From Fomitopsis serialis (lineage: Eukaryota; Basidiomycota; Agaricomycetes; Polyporales; Fomitopsidaceae): a DNA stretch of 64,000 nt. The position numbers were made by a program, and so were the translations under genes. Within the stretch, counting starts at the first letter, position 1; each line of letters opens with the position of its first letter. Below are positions 24,963-33,894 of this stretch, in pieces. A model generated the notes under the pieces. That model saw only the letters and a list, made by a program, of their open reading frames with translations. It did no database searches and was not told where the DNA came from. The DNA lies in NCBI RefSeq assembly GCF_022376445.1, contig NW_025955028.1, positions 124,001 through 188,000 on the forward strand, given 5' to 3'.

Positions 24963-26195
24963 TCAACTGGATGACCCCTCGTACACACGCACGGCAGCAA
25001 AGTCCCAGTAGGCATCGGAAAAGGCCGACGGATTCTCGTTCACAACTCTGGAGGCGCTGTGAGTATGAGTGCGACATGCAGCACGGTACAAAGGCTTACG
25101 AATGCAGTCCGAGCCGCAGCCAATCTCGGTGAAGTCTGCGCCTGCCCAGTTTCCGCAAAATGTAAGATCAATAACGATGTTATTGTTGCCGAAAACTTTG
25201 TTGATGTCGCAGTTGTCGTCTGGGAAGTATGCAATCGGTGTTCCCTAGCAAACAATCAGATATTGCCTCCGAGGAAGAAAATGCTGACATACCCAGTTAT
25301 CAGTGTCAACGCTGCTCGCGCCCCCCGTAATGTCCGACGGAATGCCGTCCTGATTGCGCGCCCAGAACCACACACGGATGAACTGCGACGTACGCTCCAT
25401 AGCGTAATATCCGCCACCGTTAGAGTTGAATACCGGGCCGTAGGACGAAGTGTACGGAGCGTCCACCGAACATCCATTGTTGCCGTTTCCGATGTCAGCG
25501 GTATCGCTGCAATCGTTTGACAGTGGCGTCCTGAAAAGACGTCAGCAACAAATTGATGAACAATTCTGACGAGACGCACCCCAGCTGCGTGCGGTTGCTG
25601 GGCACAGTGCAGTTGCCTTCAGTGTGCAGAGTGACACTGTTGGGCGCGAGGTCGTTCACACCCTCAAGGATGTCGATTTCACCACTGGCGGCTCCAACGG
25701 TATCGTCTGCCTCCCACACTGCCGGCCATGTGCCGCAGCCCTGAGGCATGTGGCGAATGTCGAAGCTGACCCAGAATGATCAGTCTACGAAGAGTTTCAT
25801 CAAGATACTGACGACTTACACAGCAACGTGAGTGTTGTACTGGGCATTACTCTTGATACGGTTGCTCATCCTCCCCGGCCCATCCGCGGTAAGGTTTGTC
25901 GTAGAGTCGGCGCGCATGACGAACGAATCCTCCGTGGCGTAGGTGAGGTTCTTCGCCTGCGCGGTCTCCTTGGTCACGTACTCACTGCGAGCTCTTCAGC
26001 AACAGCTCAGATGACAGGCCGAGATGCAACTCACACTCGACCGTTCGTGGGGTCCGATATGTTCTCCCACTGGAAGTTGTTGAAAAAATCAGACCCGACG
26101 TTGGTCTGGGCGATGGTGTACGGCCCTGCCATCACGGACTGCGCGACGATCCCGACCGCGAGTCCACCAAGAACTGAGCGGCGGAAGTGACCCAT
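24963..26195 (-). CDS. GH16 endo-beta-1,3(4)-glucanase-like enzyme, secreted paralog
   Basis: Second GH16 enzyme, clearly paralogous to the copy at 18358-19794. The ATG at 26195 opens a signal sequence (LGGLAVGIVAQSVMA) followed by GPYTIAQTNVGSDFF. The catalytic motif GEIDILEGVND and the flanking HMPQGCGTWPAVWE and GGYYAMERTSQF blocks are nearly identical to the paralog, and the intron positions visible in both agree. The protein stops soon after the core (AVRVYEGSSS), so unlike the paralog it has no C-terminal hydrophobic tether and should be freely secreted. The two copies flank the P450/epoxide hydrolase pair on the same strand. Confidence 0.9.
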
Positions 26196-26992
26196 ATTGC
26201 AATGAAGGGGTGATAGCGATGTGAGAAATAGAAGTGTTGGGACAGGAATGTACGAGTGCGCGGTTGAGAAACGGCACAATAATTCGAACCTTATATACCT
26301 CGCAGGCCTCGGCTGACGCAGAGGCAGAGGCAAATACGATCGGCATCCCGATCACAACTGGCCCTCCGTCATCCGTTCCAGAGCCAAGAGCGGATGCAGA
26401 TGCACAGGTACGCGGGAAGCAGGAGCAAGGCTATGCGCGGGAGCAACTATGGGTCATGCGGATACGAATGCGGAAGCTATCCTCATCCCGCAGAGAGCTC
26501 GTGGCTGAGACTTGCGTCGGTGCACAAACCAGCGGGGTGGCGCGATCGGCGGAACCTCTCGATCAGGGCCTAGATGTCGTACAGGACATGCCAGTCAAAT
26601 CGACGATCCTGAATTGTACAGTCACTGAACAAAGCAACACCGCGACGAGATCATAGCAGTAATAGAAGAACAGTCTGAGCGTACCGAGAGCGTAAGCTAA
26701 CCAAAACGCAAGTCCATAGTACATGACGAGGTATGATAGCGCATCGCGGGGAGTTCACGGTTGAACCATTCGGCATAGAAAATCGGCGGATACACAAACC
26801 CGTGGCTGTGGTGCGGGCGGGACAGATGTCTACCGCTCATGCACAAGCTGCCGCTGTTGCAGAGAGCAGGAACGTCAGCACCATCATGTGGCGAAGGAAG
26901 CATCGACGACCGGCGTTAGGCGTCACTCACAATCTACATGATAGCTGCTGGCGATTCGCATAGCTGCTCGCAGGATATTGTGTGCTCTGGGG
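26196..26992. other. intergenic, nothing recognised
   Basis: About 800 bp between GH16 copy 2 and the Cys/His-rich gene. Short overlapping frames only. It may include a further 3' exon of the neighbouring gene, but no splice-supported extension was found. Confidence 0.4.
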
Positions 26993-27926
26993 CTACACAA
27001 GGCATACGAGACCATGACCATTTGGTCTGGGGTCAACCAGATGTGTCGCAACGATGTGCTCGCACAGTCCAGCATCATAGTACCGCGCAGCGCCGCATGA
27101 CTCGCCGTTAGTCTGCCATAGACATTTGAGGACGTCATGAGCGTAGTCGCTGTCGATGTCCTGGCTGTGGTAGTGCTGCAGATGTTCGCAGACGCCCTTG
27201 GGAGTGACGTCCTGTATGGCCGTCCCACACTCCGTGCCAAATTGGCATGAGACGTAAGCCAACCCGAACTGATGCGGAACGCTGAAGCCAGCCAATCCCG
27301 GAGCATCCGTATCGAGCGGTGACGCATATTGACACGGATTCCAGCCCTGAGCTTCATTTTCAACGGGTTTATTGTAGACCAGACTTGGCAAGAATACTAT
27401 GAGCGAAGCGGACAGCATCGAAGCTTGCAGACGTACCCAGAGTCCAGATACACCGTGCCTTCAAATCCCACGTTCGATGACTCCGGATATTGCCAATATC
27501 TGCAAGTACGGTAGGCGAATGTGCACCGGGGGGGACCAAAGAAGTGATATACATACTCGTAGAGTCCTTGAGCTTGAGCTTGAGCACTTCCGCCGGGGCT
27601 GGGACTGCGGCTGGTGGAGGGCGTATGAACCGGAGGCTCCTGATAATCGCCGTGGGGAGTGCTATGCAAATCCCAAGGCATGGAGGGGGAAGTCGCGAGA
27701 TACGGATGTAGCCGAGAACTATCGGGAAGCATTTCACCATCCTTGAGCCACGCGCAGTCCTCCGGCATGGTCAGATGCGCATATACTCTGTGACAACGTC
27801 AGGCCATGGCACCACGCGGGGGGAAAGAAAGCTGTTGACGTACCCGGCGGAGCAATTGTCGCTGACCTCTGTTTGGTAGTACATCTTTGGGACAAACTGA
27901 AGCTCGGGGGAATGAGGGAATGTCAT
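26993..27926 (-). CDS. unknown protein with paired Cys/His zinc-finger-like motifs
   Basis: Three exons: the first from the ATG at 27926, the second beginning with VYAHLTMPEDC, and a third from LVYNKPVENEAQGWNPC to the stop at 26993. The last intron is 53 nt and ends in CCAAG; it restores the frame exactly. The middle part is Pro/Ser-rich. The C-terminal region has two similar units, a Cys pair followed by LCEH or VCEH and a His about four residues later (GVCEHLQHYH and GLCEHIVATH), the spacing of divergent C2H2 fingers common in Agaricomycete hypothetical proteins. No other domain is recognised. Likely nuclear; function unknown. Confidence 0.5.
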
Positions 27927-28671
27927 GTGAATACTCAGGTTGTACTTGGGTGGGTAGACGACCTGAGAGGTGGGTGAGGCAGATTCTGCTTGATGCAGTT
28001 GAGACAACCCACCTTTCCCCTTTATAACGATGAGCAAAGCTCGGTCACCCGACTGCATGTCGTGCTGTCAGCGCACGAAGTACTGTATGGCCTTGCATCC
28101 ACTATCTGATATGCCGAGATGATGCATAGAGACCGAGGTCATATCTGCCAAATGAGGCGCATGCTGGGAGTTGGTGGATGGATGGTGGATGGATGGTGGA
28201 TGGGTGGTGGATGTGAAGGTGGAAACGAGCGACGGGTGGAAAGGTGTGAAGGGGCCGGTGGACGCGATGACAAGTGAAGTCTTATCAGCCGCACAGAGCT
28301 TCGTTTGGTGGATGGCCGTGATGTTTCTCGCGATTCATAGGAGAGAACGGCGCGCGGATATAGACGCGACATACATATTTGAAGGTTCGTTTCGTATCCA
28401 CTCGAGCCTGAATTCAGTTTCAGTACTTGGGAAAGCAATTGCCAAGTGGGTCGCAAGTCGCAAGTCACCTTTAAGCGCCGTCCAGGCACGTGCGCGCGTC
28501 GCTGGAGTAAGTTGGAGAATCCGAGTCAGTCTCCTCCTCCTCGTCCTCGTCGTCCTGGCAGCAACTTGTAGCTAGCTTTGCGGTATGGCCCTGCCATGGG
28601 CATGAATGCATTACTCGTAATCATTCGAGGCCTGACCCGTCCAGATCGTCGCCGCTACTTAGTAAGGGCAG
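27927..28671. other. intergenic region left of the transposon insertion
   Basis: Contains a short minisatellite at about 28173-28213 and overlapping short frames with no recognised product. It ends at the target-site duplication of the inverted-repeat transposon. Confidence 0.5.
28173..28213. repeat. short tandem repeat, GGATGGATGGT-type
   Basis: Three to four imperfect copies of an 11-bp G-rich unit (TGGATGGATGG) in direct tandem. Confidence 0.7.
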
Positions 28672-28679
28672 ACGTCCAC
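28672..28679. repeat. 8-bp target-site duplication, left copy
   Basis: ACGTCCAC, repeated exactly at 38229-38236 outside the other end of the inverted-repeat element. Confidence 0.85.
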
Positions 28680-28703
28680 TAGGGTTCTGTAAATAAACCC
28701 CGA
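28680..28703 (+). repeat. terminal inverted repeat, left
   Basis: 24-bp terminus that pairs with 38205-38228 in inverted orientation with three mismatches. Confidence 0.85.
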
Positions 28704-28839
28704 AGACTTTCTTACATTTGTAAGTTACATCGGACCATTCAGCGGCATTTCTTACGTGTGTTATTAACAGTTATAAACAAATGGTAAGAAACGTGTAAGA
28801 AACATGTAAAGAAGTACTTTTTTACAATGTGAACAACAT

Positions 28840-29040
28840 CAGCAAAACGTCGACTTCGTCTGAACACGCCTGATACGTCTGATATCAGTCACATCAGACT
28901 CTTCAGACTCTCAGACTCGCGAGTCTGAAAAGAGTAGATTCATTTCTGAGTTCAGACCGAGAGTCTGAACTCAGTGTACCTTTCAGACCGACTCAGACCA
29001 GTCTTCAGACTCGTCAGAGGGCTTACCAGACCTGACATAC
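28840..29040. repeat. subterminal palindromic repeats
   Basis: A dense run of TCAGACT/AGTCTGA motifs. It includes a perfect 18-bp palindrome at 28911-28928 and a 12-bp stem with 5-nt loop at 28946-28974. Such arrays often bind the element's transposase; that role is inferred here. Confidence 0.7.
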
Positions 29041-29671
29041 TCACACACATTGTCATTGAAGATCATTACAGCTACCTTTGTATACATACAAAATTCGTAT
29101 TGAATCCACAAAAACCAAACCTACCTTACGGCTCGGTACTTGATGCCGTTCAAAACGGACAACTCGTGTTTGAATGGCTGCGGCACACAGCTGGAACGCA
29201 GGAGGGATACCCGTGTCGTAACGTGTGATGTAAGCTGCAAGTGACTGTGAGAACACTGCGTCGGAGATGGGGATCACCCTTGCTGTCTTTATCTCGCAGG
29301 GCAGCAACTGTTGAACGTTCGCGGGTGAGCTGATGTGTACACCAGAGGATGGGCATGGGAGGAGGAGACGACACCGAGGGCAGAGAGGACAGCGGAAGTC
29401 CATGGGATGATGGGCGCAAGGGCAGGGCCAGCTATCAAGGATGAGAAGAAGGCGCGACCATCGGAGGATCCTGGTGTCGGCGCAGGCGAGAGGAGTGCAT
29501 ACAAACAATGCATCCACGAGAGTGTTTCGTCCTCCAAGAGAGCGCGTCGAGGCGCGACACGTCGGCGCAGAAAGGGACCGAAGCGCGTCGACGGAGGGCG
29601 AACGACGGGAAGACAGTCGAGGCACGGTCAACGGGCAGACACGAGTTGAGCAGCGGCGCGCGATCGGACGC

Positions 29672-30804
29672 CTACGCAGCGCCCGATATATCTGTATTGA
29701 AGGCGGGCTCATCTTCGTGTGATGGCGCGCCGGACTTGACGTGGTGCGGTTGTTCGACCTCGAACTCCGAGACGGTGAGGCTGGGAGGGTTACCGGGCGT
29801 GCGTAGTCTTGCTGCGCGTACGTACCAGCAACAGGCGCGTAGACGAGATCGGCGAGAGGCTCGGCGCCACCCTGCATGTCTGAGAGGCCCTCGCCGTCTG
29901 CACCCGCGAGCCAGAGGTGACTTGGTAGCTCCGCGCCCCAGTCTGACGGGCCTCGGGTGAATGCGACATTGGTTGCTGATGGAAAGGGATAGGCGAGAGA
30001 CGTGAGCGCACTTCAGAGGAACGTCCACCAGAGCCGGACTGAGACAAGACGCACCTGTTTCCATGCCCAGGCATGCTGCCGATGCTCCCAACACGGCTGT
30101 GCCTCATGTCGAGGCTGCGACTATCAGGACCGGGGCTGAACGAGCGTTTCGTACCCGATATCAGAGGTGGCGCGCGAGATGACATTGGTGGCTCACAATC
30201 ATTATGCATCGTCTTGGGCCAATGACCTAGCCCAGAATGTAGACCACCTGGTCCAATCGGCCCACCAGGACGAGGACCGAAGCTGCGCAGGTCAGCTGGT
30301 CCACGGTACAGCGCGCCCGAATTCGACGTGAGCCTCATGGGAGCCTTCGCAACGCCTTCGTTGAAGTCCCTGTCGACGGGCCTTGCAGGCGGTGGCGGCG
30401 CGCTGCCCGTCGGCGATGGCTGCACCAAGCGACTTGCGCTTCCCGAGCCTGTCGCGGGCTGCCCTTCAGCTGCCTGTTGTAAACTTGTAATCAGCGCCAT
30501 ACGCCGGTGTCTCCTGATTACTTACTTGGCTCCTTCTTCACGCGCTTTGCGGGTGCCCGTCGCATGCGCTCTTCCTTCGGTGCCTCGCTCGCCGCGGCGA
30601 CACTCCTGTTCGAGCTCTCCGAGACCTTGTCCTTCGTGGTCCGGCGACGGCGGTCCTTTGCCTCGGCCCTCGGACATCCTAGGCATCGGCTGCTGCAGTA
30701 TGCGCAGGCTCTCCGACGTACTTCTATAGCTGATTGACAGAGAATGGGACGCCGCACCGAACGACGGGGTTGGCAGGAAAGTCGCGAGTCGCAACCGTTG
30801 ACAT
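29672..30804 (-). pseudogene. degraded or captured gene of unknown function inside the transposon
   Basis: Coding-like segments on the minus strand include a basic exon with CAYCSSRCLGC then RRRRTTKDKVSESS and KRVKKEP. It is joined in phase across an intron (GTAAGT...GGCAG, about 30530-30478) to a Gly/Pro/Ser-rich exon TEGQPATGSGSASRL. Downstream, coding-like stretches occur in three different frames (for example VSEFEVEQPHHVKSG and GAEPLADLVYAPVAG), so the 3' half is probably frameshifted. No ATG was found in the frame of the basic exon. Its 5' part may have been displaced by the LTR element inserted at 30863. No domain recognised. Confidence 0.35.
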
Positions 30805-30857
30805 GGACGAGTGGGTGACGTGGCGCGCCTGTTTAGGGCAGGCGCCCGCGGTACTTC

Positions 30858-30862
30858 GTTCG
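30858..30862. repeat. 5-bp target-site duplication of LTR element, left
   Basis: GTTCG, repeated exactly at 36869-36873 directly after the right LTR. Confidence 0.9.
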
Positions 30863-31063
30863 TGTAACGGATATTCCCGTTACGGTATGTCTTACGTTAT
30901 ATGTTTGTCTTTGTTTGCTCGAGGACTCGTATGGCGCGCCAGTGCACCTACGAGTCCTCAGCCTTTACCTCGTCACCGCCTTTGTATGCAATCTGTAGAC
31001 AGTATCTCTTGAATAGAGACTGGGTGCAGCGCATACGAGGCACGACGAGTAAGGCGTCTTACA
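30863..31063 (+). repeat. 5' LTR (201 bp)
   Basis: TGTAACGG...CTTACA, identical by eye to the copy at 36668-36868. It includes an inverted repeat around GAGGACTCGTA/TACGAGTCCTC. Confidence 0.92.
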
Positions 31064-31188
31064 CTTTTTTGCGCTCCAGAAAAAGCTTCTATCTCTGGGG
31101 ACTATCTACTCTAGGCAACAAACTCTCGAACTCTCGAAATTCTATGCTCTATAACAACCTCTAGTCGACCCAGCAACACCTCAGCAAG

Positions 31189-33894
31189 ATGTCTGAGTCG
31201 ACACCCAACCCCTCCGAAGCAACCCGGAGCAGTCGCGGATCCCGTAGCGGAACCCGCAGCAAGCTCAAGGTGTTGCGCGCGGAGATCAAGTCCAAGCTCG
31301 CCGCGAGCCAAGAGCAGCTCGAGCAAACACTCGCCGAAGCCGCGGCGAGTCAGCAGCGGATTAATGCTGCGCTCGAGGAGTCCAAGCAGACCCGCAAGGA
31401 TCTGATGGACGCCGTCGACGAGGCACTGTCGGCAGCGAGCAGCAGTCGCAGCCGCTCATCGCGTGCGCAGACCGCTCGGACTGAGTCCCCCGACCAGGAG
31501 AACTCAGCCGGAGCACCCACAGAGCAGGCGCCGTCCGACCGTGAGGTCGAACCCGCACTGAGCACTGAACAGCCCGAGCCCACCAGTGGGCCTGCTCAGA
31601 GCCACCCGGAAACACTATCCCGGGCAGCTCCAGCCCAAGCAGCGAAGCCGGGCACCCTCCCGAAGGATGGTGCACGCGCCGAGTTCGACGACAGGCCTGT
31701 CGCCGAGCTCGAACCCGAACTGAGCGAGCGGTGCGTCGAGTCGACGCATCTCCAGGTTCGGGAGGGTATAGGCACACAGTACTACAGTAGTACTGTGTGC
31801 AGTGGGAACGAGCCCACGCGTGTAGATACGCTCGTCGCGTGTTCAGAGATGAGCTGCGACACAAAAAATATATATTCGTTGTCGAATGACGTGCGCGCCA
31901 TGTCGAGCAACTTGCTCGACGCGACGCGCGACGCGCTCGACCCTACGGGCGTCGAGCGTCACGGGTCCGTGGCGAGCGCCCTGAGTGCTAGCGCTCGCCG
32001 CACTGCACTCGACCGCCACCACCGACTCCACGTCCTCGACCACTCCCACTCTCTGGGCAGCCACCTCGAGCGCCCGTCCGGCGGACCAGACGCGCGCGCG
32101 GCCCCAACGCGAGTGCGAACTCGCGTTCGCGAATGGCTGGCTGACTTACCGCCAGTCCAGTCAGTGGCGACCGACGACCTGGTACCTCCCGGTACCAGAT
32201 CGTCAATTCCTTCCCCCCCGGCTCCTCACCTCACCCCTCTCGGCTCGCGCATTGACTCTGGCGATCGATACCGCGGCTCTGGCGACACGCAACCCAGCCG
32301 CGCGACCCAGGGCTTGAACACCGCGCACTCAAGCCCAGCGCCGAGCTGCAAGACCGAGCGGACCACGAGGAACGCGGATCGTGGAGGCGGCGAGGAAATC
32401 CCGAAGAAACGAGAAGGGTGCGAGGAAGGCACGAAGGGAGAGAGGGAGGAAGGGTGCGGGGCGAGCAGGGAAAGCGAGCAGGAAGGCTCACAAGTCGAAG
32501 GTACGCCCATGCTGGACGTACCCTCCTCGCCTCCGCCTGTGCCAGTACCCCCGCCAGCGTGCGTATCGACGAACACGGAGTTCGTCGAGCGTACCGCTGG
32601 CCACGGAACCAGGTACGACTGCGAAGTCGTATCTTCCTCTCCGCAAAATAGCACGTCTGTGCTGCGGTACGACCTCCAGGTCGTACCTGGACCTTCCACA
32701 TTGCAAAGCGACACGGCGGACGCGCAATACCGCACGTCCGACGTGTCCCATTGTTCCGCAACCGGATGTCGAGTAACGGGTACGCCCCAAATGGACGCAC
32801 CCGCATCGATACCTCACTTCTCGCCCGTGTCCGCACCAGCAAGCATAGCGACGAACATGAAGTTCGCCGTATGCGTTGCTGGCCAGGAAGACGGCAGGCT
32901 CGCCCTGCAGGACGACCTAATGGTCGTCCCTTCCGCTCTGCAAGAGAGCACACCTGCGCTAGGGGACGACCTCGCGGTCATACCATCCATACCCCCTGTA
33001 CCCGCGCCAGTAGGCGTATCGACGAACTCAAGACTTGTCGTGCGCACTACTGGCCATGACTATGGCACTCCCGCCCTCAGGTACGACTGCGAAGTCGTAC
33101 CGGATGTCCCACGGGCGCTGCGGTACGACCCTGAGGTCGTACCAGGACCCTTCACTCTGCAAGGCGATACGACGGACGCGCAACTTTGCACGTCCGACGT
33201 ACCCCACCACACCACGATCGCGCTGCGCAACGACCTAATGGTCGTGCCTCCCACACTGCACGGCGGCGCACTTGTGCTAGGGGATGACCTCGCGGTCGTA
33301 CCCTTCAATTCGCAAAGTGGCACGATGGACACGCAGCAATGCTTGTCCAACGTGTCCCACTCAACCTCGTCTGCATGTGGCGCGATGTATGCGCCTCAAG
33401 ACGGCCTGCACGTCCTTGCGGAAGTGCAGACCTCCGACTGCCCCGGCACAGCGGAACCTCTTTTGGTTCAGCCAGCCAAGCCGTGGAACGTCCCGGACGA
33501 TCTCTCCCGTGACGCGCTCGACTCCGCAAGGCTTTTGGAAAGCCGACCGACGCGTATGGCCTCTCTGCGAGAGGCTCGGACCGTCCCTTGGCGAGCACAA
33601 GCAGCTCAAGTCCGCGCAGCTGAACCGCTCGCGGTTCAACTGGCAGAACCTCCGTACGGCCTCGCCTTCGATTTGAACCTATCCAGCAGCCACCAACCGC
33701 GCGCGACCGTCTTTCAAGAGGAATTGCACTTCCCACAGGAAGTGCAAGCCCCCGGCTTCTCCAAGACAACTGAACCTTTCGCGGCTCAGCTAGGAAGCCC
33801 GCGATACGACCTCGACCGGCGCGACGACGCGGCGGACCTCGACCTCGACTTGTTAAGTGACCACCACCCCTTCGCGACCCTGGCGCCCCGGTGA
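31189..33894 (+). CDS. LTR-element ORF1, coiled-coil N-terminus, repetitive unknown protein
   Basis: 901 residues from the ATG at 31189 (context AGCAAGATG). Residues about 25-85 form a heptad-like Leu/Ala/Glu/Lys coiled coil (SKLKVLRAEIKSKLAASQEQ onward), the kind of segment that could multimerise as a Gag protein does. The rest is Pro/Thr/Ser/Val-rich with recurrent DDLxVVP and RYDxEVVP units. Those units coincide with DNA hairpins such as 32666-32687, 33080-33101 and 33122-33143. No zinc knuckle, protease or polymerase motif is visible. The frame is fully open despite the heavy palindrome content, which suggests selection or recent origin. A structural role in particle assembly is speculation. 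Confidence 0.55.
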   Translation: MSESTPNPSEATRSSRGSRSGTRSKLKVLRAEIKSKLAASQEQLEQTLAEAAASQQRINAALEESKQTRKDLMDAVDEALSAASSSRSRSSRAQTARTESPDQENSAGAPTEQAPSDREVEPALSTEQPEPTSGPAQSHPETLSRAAPAQAAKPGTLPKDGARAEFDDRPVAELEPELSERCVESTHLQVREGIGTQYYSSTVCSGNEPTRVDTLVACSEMSCDTKNIYSLSNDVRAMSSNLLDATRDALDPTGVERHGSVASALSASARRTALDRHHRLHVLDHSHSLGSHLERPSGGPDARAAPTRVRTRVREWLADLPPVQSVATDDLVPPGTRSSIPSPPAPHLTPLGSRIDSGDRYRGSGDTQPSRATQGLNTAHSSPAPSCKTERTTRNADRGGGEEIPKKREGCEEGTKGEREEGCGASRESEQEGSQVEGTPMLDVPSSPPPVPVPPPACVSTNTEFVERTAGHGTRYDCEVVSSSPQNSTSVLRYDLQVVPGPSTLQSDTADAQYRTSDVSHCSATGCRVTGTPQMDAPASIPHFSPVSAPASIATNMKFAVCVAGQEDGRLALQDDLMVVPSALQESTPALGDDLAVIPSIPPVPAPVGVSTNSRLVVRTTGHDYGTPALRYDCEVVPDVPRALRYDPEVVPGPFTLQGDTTDAQLCTSDVPHHTTIALRNDLMVVPPTLHGGALVLGDDLAVVPFNSQSGTMDTQQCLSNVSHSTSSACGAMYAPQDGLHVLAEVQTSDCPGTAEPLLVQPAKPWNVPDDLSRDALDSARLLESRPTRMASLREARTVPWRAQAAQVRAAEPLAVQLAEPPYGLAFDLNLSSSHQPRATVFQEELHFPQEVQAPGFSKTTEPFAAQLGSPRYDLDRRDDAADLDLDLLSDHHPFATLAPR

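Noticed and set aside
28171..28575. 134-codon plus-strand frame beginning in a GGATGG repeat
   Set aside because: Start lies in a minisatellite and the remaining sequence has no recognisable domain or splice support.
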